A stretch of DNA of 64,000 bases from Cardinalis cardinalis (Eukaryota > Chordata > Aves > Passeriformes > Cardinalidae). The notes beneath the pieces were generated by a model. The model worked only from the letters and a program-made list of their open reading frames with translations. It searched no databases and was not told the origin of the DNA. The position numbers and the translations under genes were made by a program. Where the stretch lies: positions 164,132 to 228,131 of the forward strand of contig JACDOX010000118.1 of NCBI GenBank assembly GCA_014549065.1, read 5' to 3'. How positions within the stretch are numbered: position 1 is the first letter of the stretch; every line of letters begins with the position of its first letter. This document shows positions 61,107-64,000 of this stretch, piece by piece.

Positions 61107-64000
61107 GTGAGTTCAATACTGAGAATGTGTATCTAAAATGATGACAGGGAAAAATACCTAATCATAGGCATAGCTTTGGAGACACCTGACTGATATACTT
61201 CAGTGTTTAAGGCTGGTGGCTGTGATTGACCTTAAAGCTGGTTTTAGTTAATTTAGACTGAAAATTTTGGCCTTAATTGATATTGATCTTATATGCATTG
61301 TTTTTCTTCTTTGTGGCAATGCTTAATGGATGCTTTTGAATTGATTCCCTGATTTCAAAATGGGAATTACCTCCTATTACATAGGGTGCCATGTGTTTTT
61401 TCAATAAAATACTAGTTCTGTTCATTTCAATTTTGAGCTTCTTTTTAACTATGCTTAAAATCTGATCCTTTGCTCAATCTGTTTCATTCTATTGAAAACA
61501 GCACTGATATCCATAATTTTAGACTTGTACACAATTTTGAGAGTAGTTTCATTTTGGCAGCTTTTAGTTGTCTGTAATCTTCATTTTCATCCCGTATTTT
61601 TAATATGTTGACAATCCCTCTATGTTCTTATGCAGACCTTTTATTCTCCATCTGTAAAAAAACCCCAAACTGATGGTTCTCTTGCACTTTTTTTTAATTG
61701 TGAGTATATAAGAACTTGTACTTAATGGCCAACTCTCTATATGTGGCTTCAATGAATACAGAGAAATGAGGCTGTCTGCAGTGATAGGCTTAGATTTAGG
61801 ATTGATGGTACTCCTTGTGTATTTGGGGCCTGTTTCCACAAGCACTCGAGAATCTGATCATTGTCATATAAAACTTTACATTTAATATTTTTTTGCTGTC
61901 TGTCTTCATAGCTGGAGGTGTTCAATTAGTAAACTTTTAGTATTTGTTCTGTGTCTCTTCAATCCAGAAGCTTGTCTCAGTTAGGACGTCAAATTAAATT
62001 TTAGGTTGGTTTTAAAAAACTTGTATTTCTGCTTGAGAATTTATGCAGGGAAAGTTGACAAAAGACACTGGCCCACCACTGAATCACTCCATCTATTCTG
62101 CATAAATATATACTTCTCTAGCTACTTTTCACTCCGGTATTAATAGCCATTTATTGCTTTCAGTTTTAGAAAGCGGTTTTGTCTGCAGATGCGATTTGTG
62201 AACTTTTCAGCTCTCTTTCTCTTCCTTTTGTTTCCAACCTCCCTCTCCCCACTTTTTAAAGTTATTTTCTTTTTCTCTTCCTGACTCAATCTATCTTCAC
62301 ATGCTAGAACAAAAATACTGAGTAACATTGGTTTTGGTTTGGTTTTAGTATCATTGCTTTATGTCAAGAGGTTTTTGAGAGGTGCGCAATGATCCTTTTG
62401 AGAGATGGGGAAAATCTGATGTATGTGACCATGCTGGTCACTCTCACTTGTACCTTCTTTAGAGGTCACAAAATGCATATGGTGCCAATCCACATTACAC
62501 TTTTCAGGCAAAGAATATTTTCTTGTTTCGTATTAATACCTTTGAGCCCCAACCTTTAGCCTAGAAAATGGGCTGCTGGCTTTGGACACATGTACATTAT
62601 TTACACACTACTGCTGTACTTAGTACTCATAAATTTTTGGCTAGATCTTTTGCTCTCACAATGAGTGTGAAAGGTGATAGTGGCTAATACTGACAGGTAA
62701 GGTCAGGAACATGAGTAGTATTACATTGTATGAAACGAACTGAGAGCTTCCTCTAAGGTGATGAACTTCCTGGTCTAATTGAAGGCTACATGGGCCCAGC
62801 ATATTTGAGGACAGCAATCTGTAAGATTCCCTCATTTTATCAAGAAAAAGGATTCTAAGGAAGTTGGAAAATCTATTTTCTGTGATGGAATGAGGTTTAC
62901 TGAAAAACATGTTTATCATTAAATTAGCTTATATACTGTAGTCTAGTGCTTTTGTTGAGTTGCATTTAAATAAAAAAAATAAAATACCAGCAAAAGATGT
63001 ATCAATTCTTGTTCCTTTTAGAAAGACATTTTTATTTCTACAAGAATTTCTTAAGAAATAACATCTTAGAAATCAGGTAGTTAAGGCTACATTTATTGAA
63101 ATATTACAATCTGTTTTGATTAGTATGTAGTCTTATTTTAATGTAAATTTCCTAAATCCTTTTATCTGCTCCTATAATAAAAGCTTGCCATACCTGAGAA
63201 GGAAAACTACTAGTTTTCACCTATCATTTTTGTTTGGTGCTCTCAGCTGTACATTAGTATTCAGAATCACCATTAATCATAAAGCATTTAAAGACTTTTC
63301 AAACAATCAAACCTGTCATTTCACTGAAAGAAGATAGTGAGGCATAAAGCTAGCATTGTAAAATAAAATGTATAATTGCTGTCATTGTTGCCTGCTTCAG
63401 AATTTCAAAAGAAGATGTCTTTGGTAATGGAACAGAATTTCTCAGTATTCTTGAGATTTGAAAGGCTAAACTTTGTTTTTCCCAAAAGATTGTAAAGAAA
63501 AAATTCCAGGTCCCTTGAGATACAAAAAATATTTAGTCAGCAACGTGACCCAACAATTGTAGAAAAGTGTGTGTGTTGGGAGATAAAGCTGGATAACTGT
63601 AAAGCTGGATAACTACCTGGGAAAACATATTTGTTTATATTTATAGTCTGTGCTTGGATCTTTTGAATGGAACCAGTTGCAGTAGTGGACGTACTTGTAA
63701 AAATGCAGAAACCTGCTTTGTGAGTCAAGGGTGAAGGTCTAAGGTCACAGAATTGCCTGAAGGATAAACATCTCTGCAGCATTTTGGGAACACCCATTGT
63801 ATGTAGTGAATAAACCTGATTGAATGAGGAATGCAGTTTCGTAAGATGTGAAAGTATAAGAAAAAAATGCATAGAAAAGCTTTAATAGCTACTATGTAGT
63901 GGAGGTTGACAATTGCAAAGATATTTATTTGTTCCCTAGCACAGCTCTGACCCAAAGGCAGACTGTGATTCAGAAATAAGTTATCTAGAATTGGCAAACT
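61107..64000. other. Unique AT-rich non-coding DNA
   Basis: No supported gene. A 16-bp tandem duplication lies at 63585-63616. A GTAAGG donor-like site at 62699 follows only a weak acceptor. Confidence 0.55.
63585..63616 (+). repeat. 16-bp tandem duplication
   Basis: Two copies of aaagctggataact plus two bases lie head to tail and differ only at the last two positions. Confidence 0.85.

Noticed and set aside
1..64000. Prokaryotic operons, CRISPR arrays, phage or toxin-antitoxin systems
   Set aside because: Sequence composition, avian-type repeats and the absence of dense coding show this is vertebrate non-coding DNA.

Overview
This window looks like non-coding DNA from a bird genome, probably a songbird. 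It is AT-rich and CpG-poor. Its recognisable interspersed repeats are avian types: CR1 LINE fragments and two solo long terminal repeats (LTRs) of endogenous retroviruses. No bacterial-style operon, rRNA, tRNA or CRISPR array was found, and no open frame could be identified as a known protein. Open frames are generally short (longest ATG-initiated about 130 codons outside repeats), as expected by chance in 64 kb, so I report no confident CDS. The stretch is best read as intergenic or intronic. Repeat identities come from remembered consensus features, not from a database search.

Layout. 1-11146 is mostly unique AT-rich DNA, with a coding-like open stretch on the minus strand (2787-3047), two adjacent inverted repeats (3103-3175) and short homopolymers. 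11147-12780 is a repeat cluster: a long antisense CR1, then the 3' end of a sense CR1 that is split by a complete solo LTR (12128-12755) flanked by a 5-bp target duplication. A second sense CR1 3' end lies at about 15168-15365. 15366-49993 is unique sequence with simple repeats, a GC-richer block at 32260-33050, and several short open frames that may or may not mean anything (28253-28645, 35462-35647, 41038-41214). 49994 to about 50600 is an old antisense ERVL-type LTR whose A-rich part has expanded into an (AAAAG)n array carrying a 170-base assembly gap.

The most promising part is 56.3-61.1 kb. A small CpG island (57821-58073) stands alone in CpG-depleted DNA. It holds two CCAAT boxes in opposite orientations and a CTCGCGAG element, a promoter-type combination. 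Some 180 bp further on the plus strand is a 24-nt segment bounded by a good splice acceptor and a GTAAGT donor (58252-58275). At 61043-61106 is a 64-nt open segment with acceptor and donor sites. Together these suggest an unannotated plus-strand transcript, perhaps non-coding or an alternative 5' end of a gene to the right. This is inference and needs RNA evidence.

Thirteen isolated N bases and one N-run indicate a draft assembly. Nothing here amounts to a demonstrable new biological system. The CpG-island unit and the few splice-bounded open segments are what I would check first.
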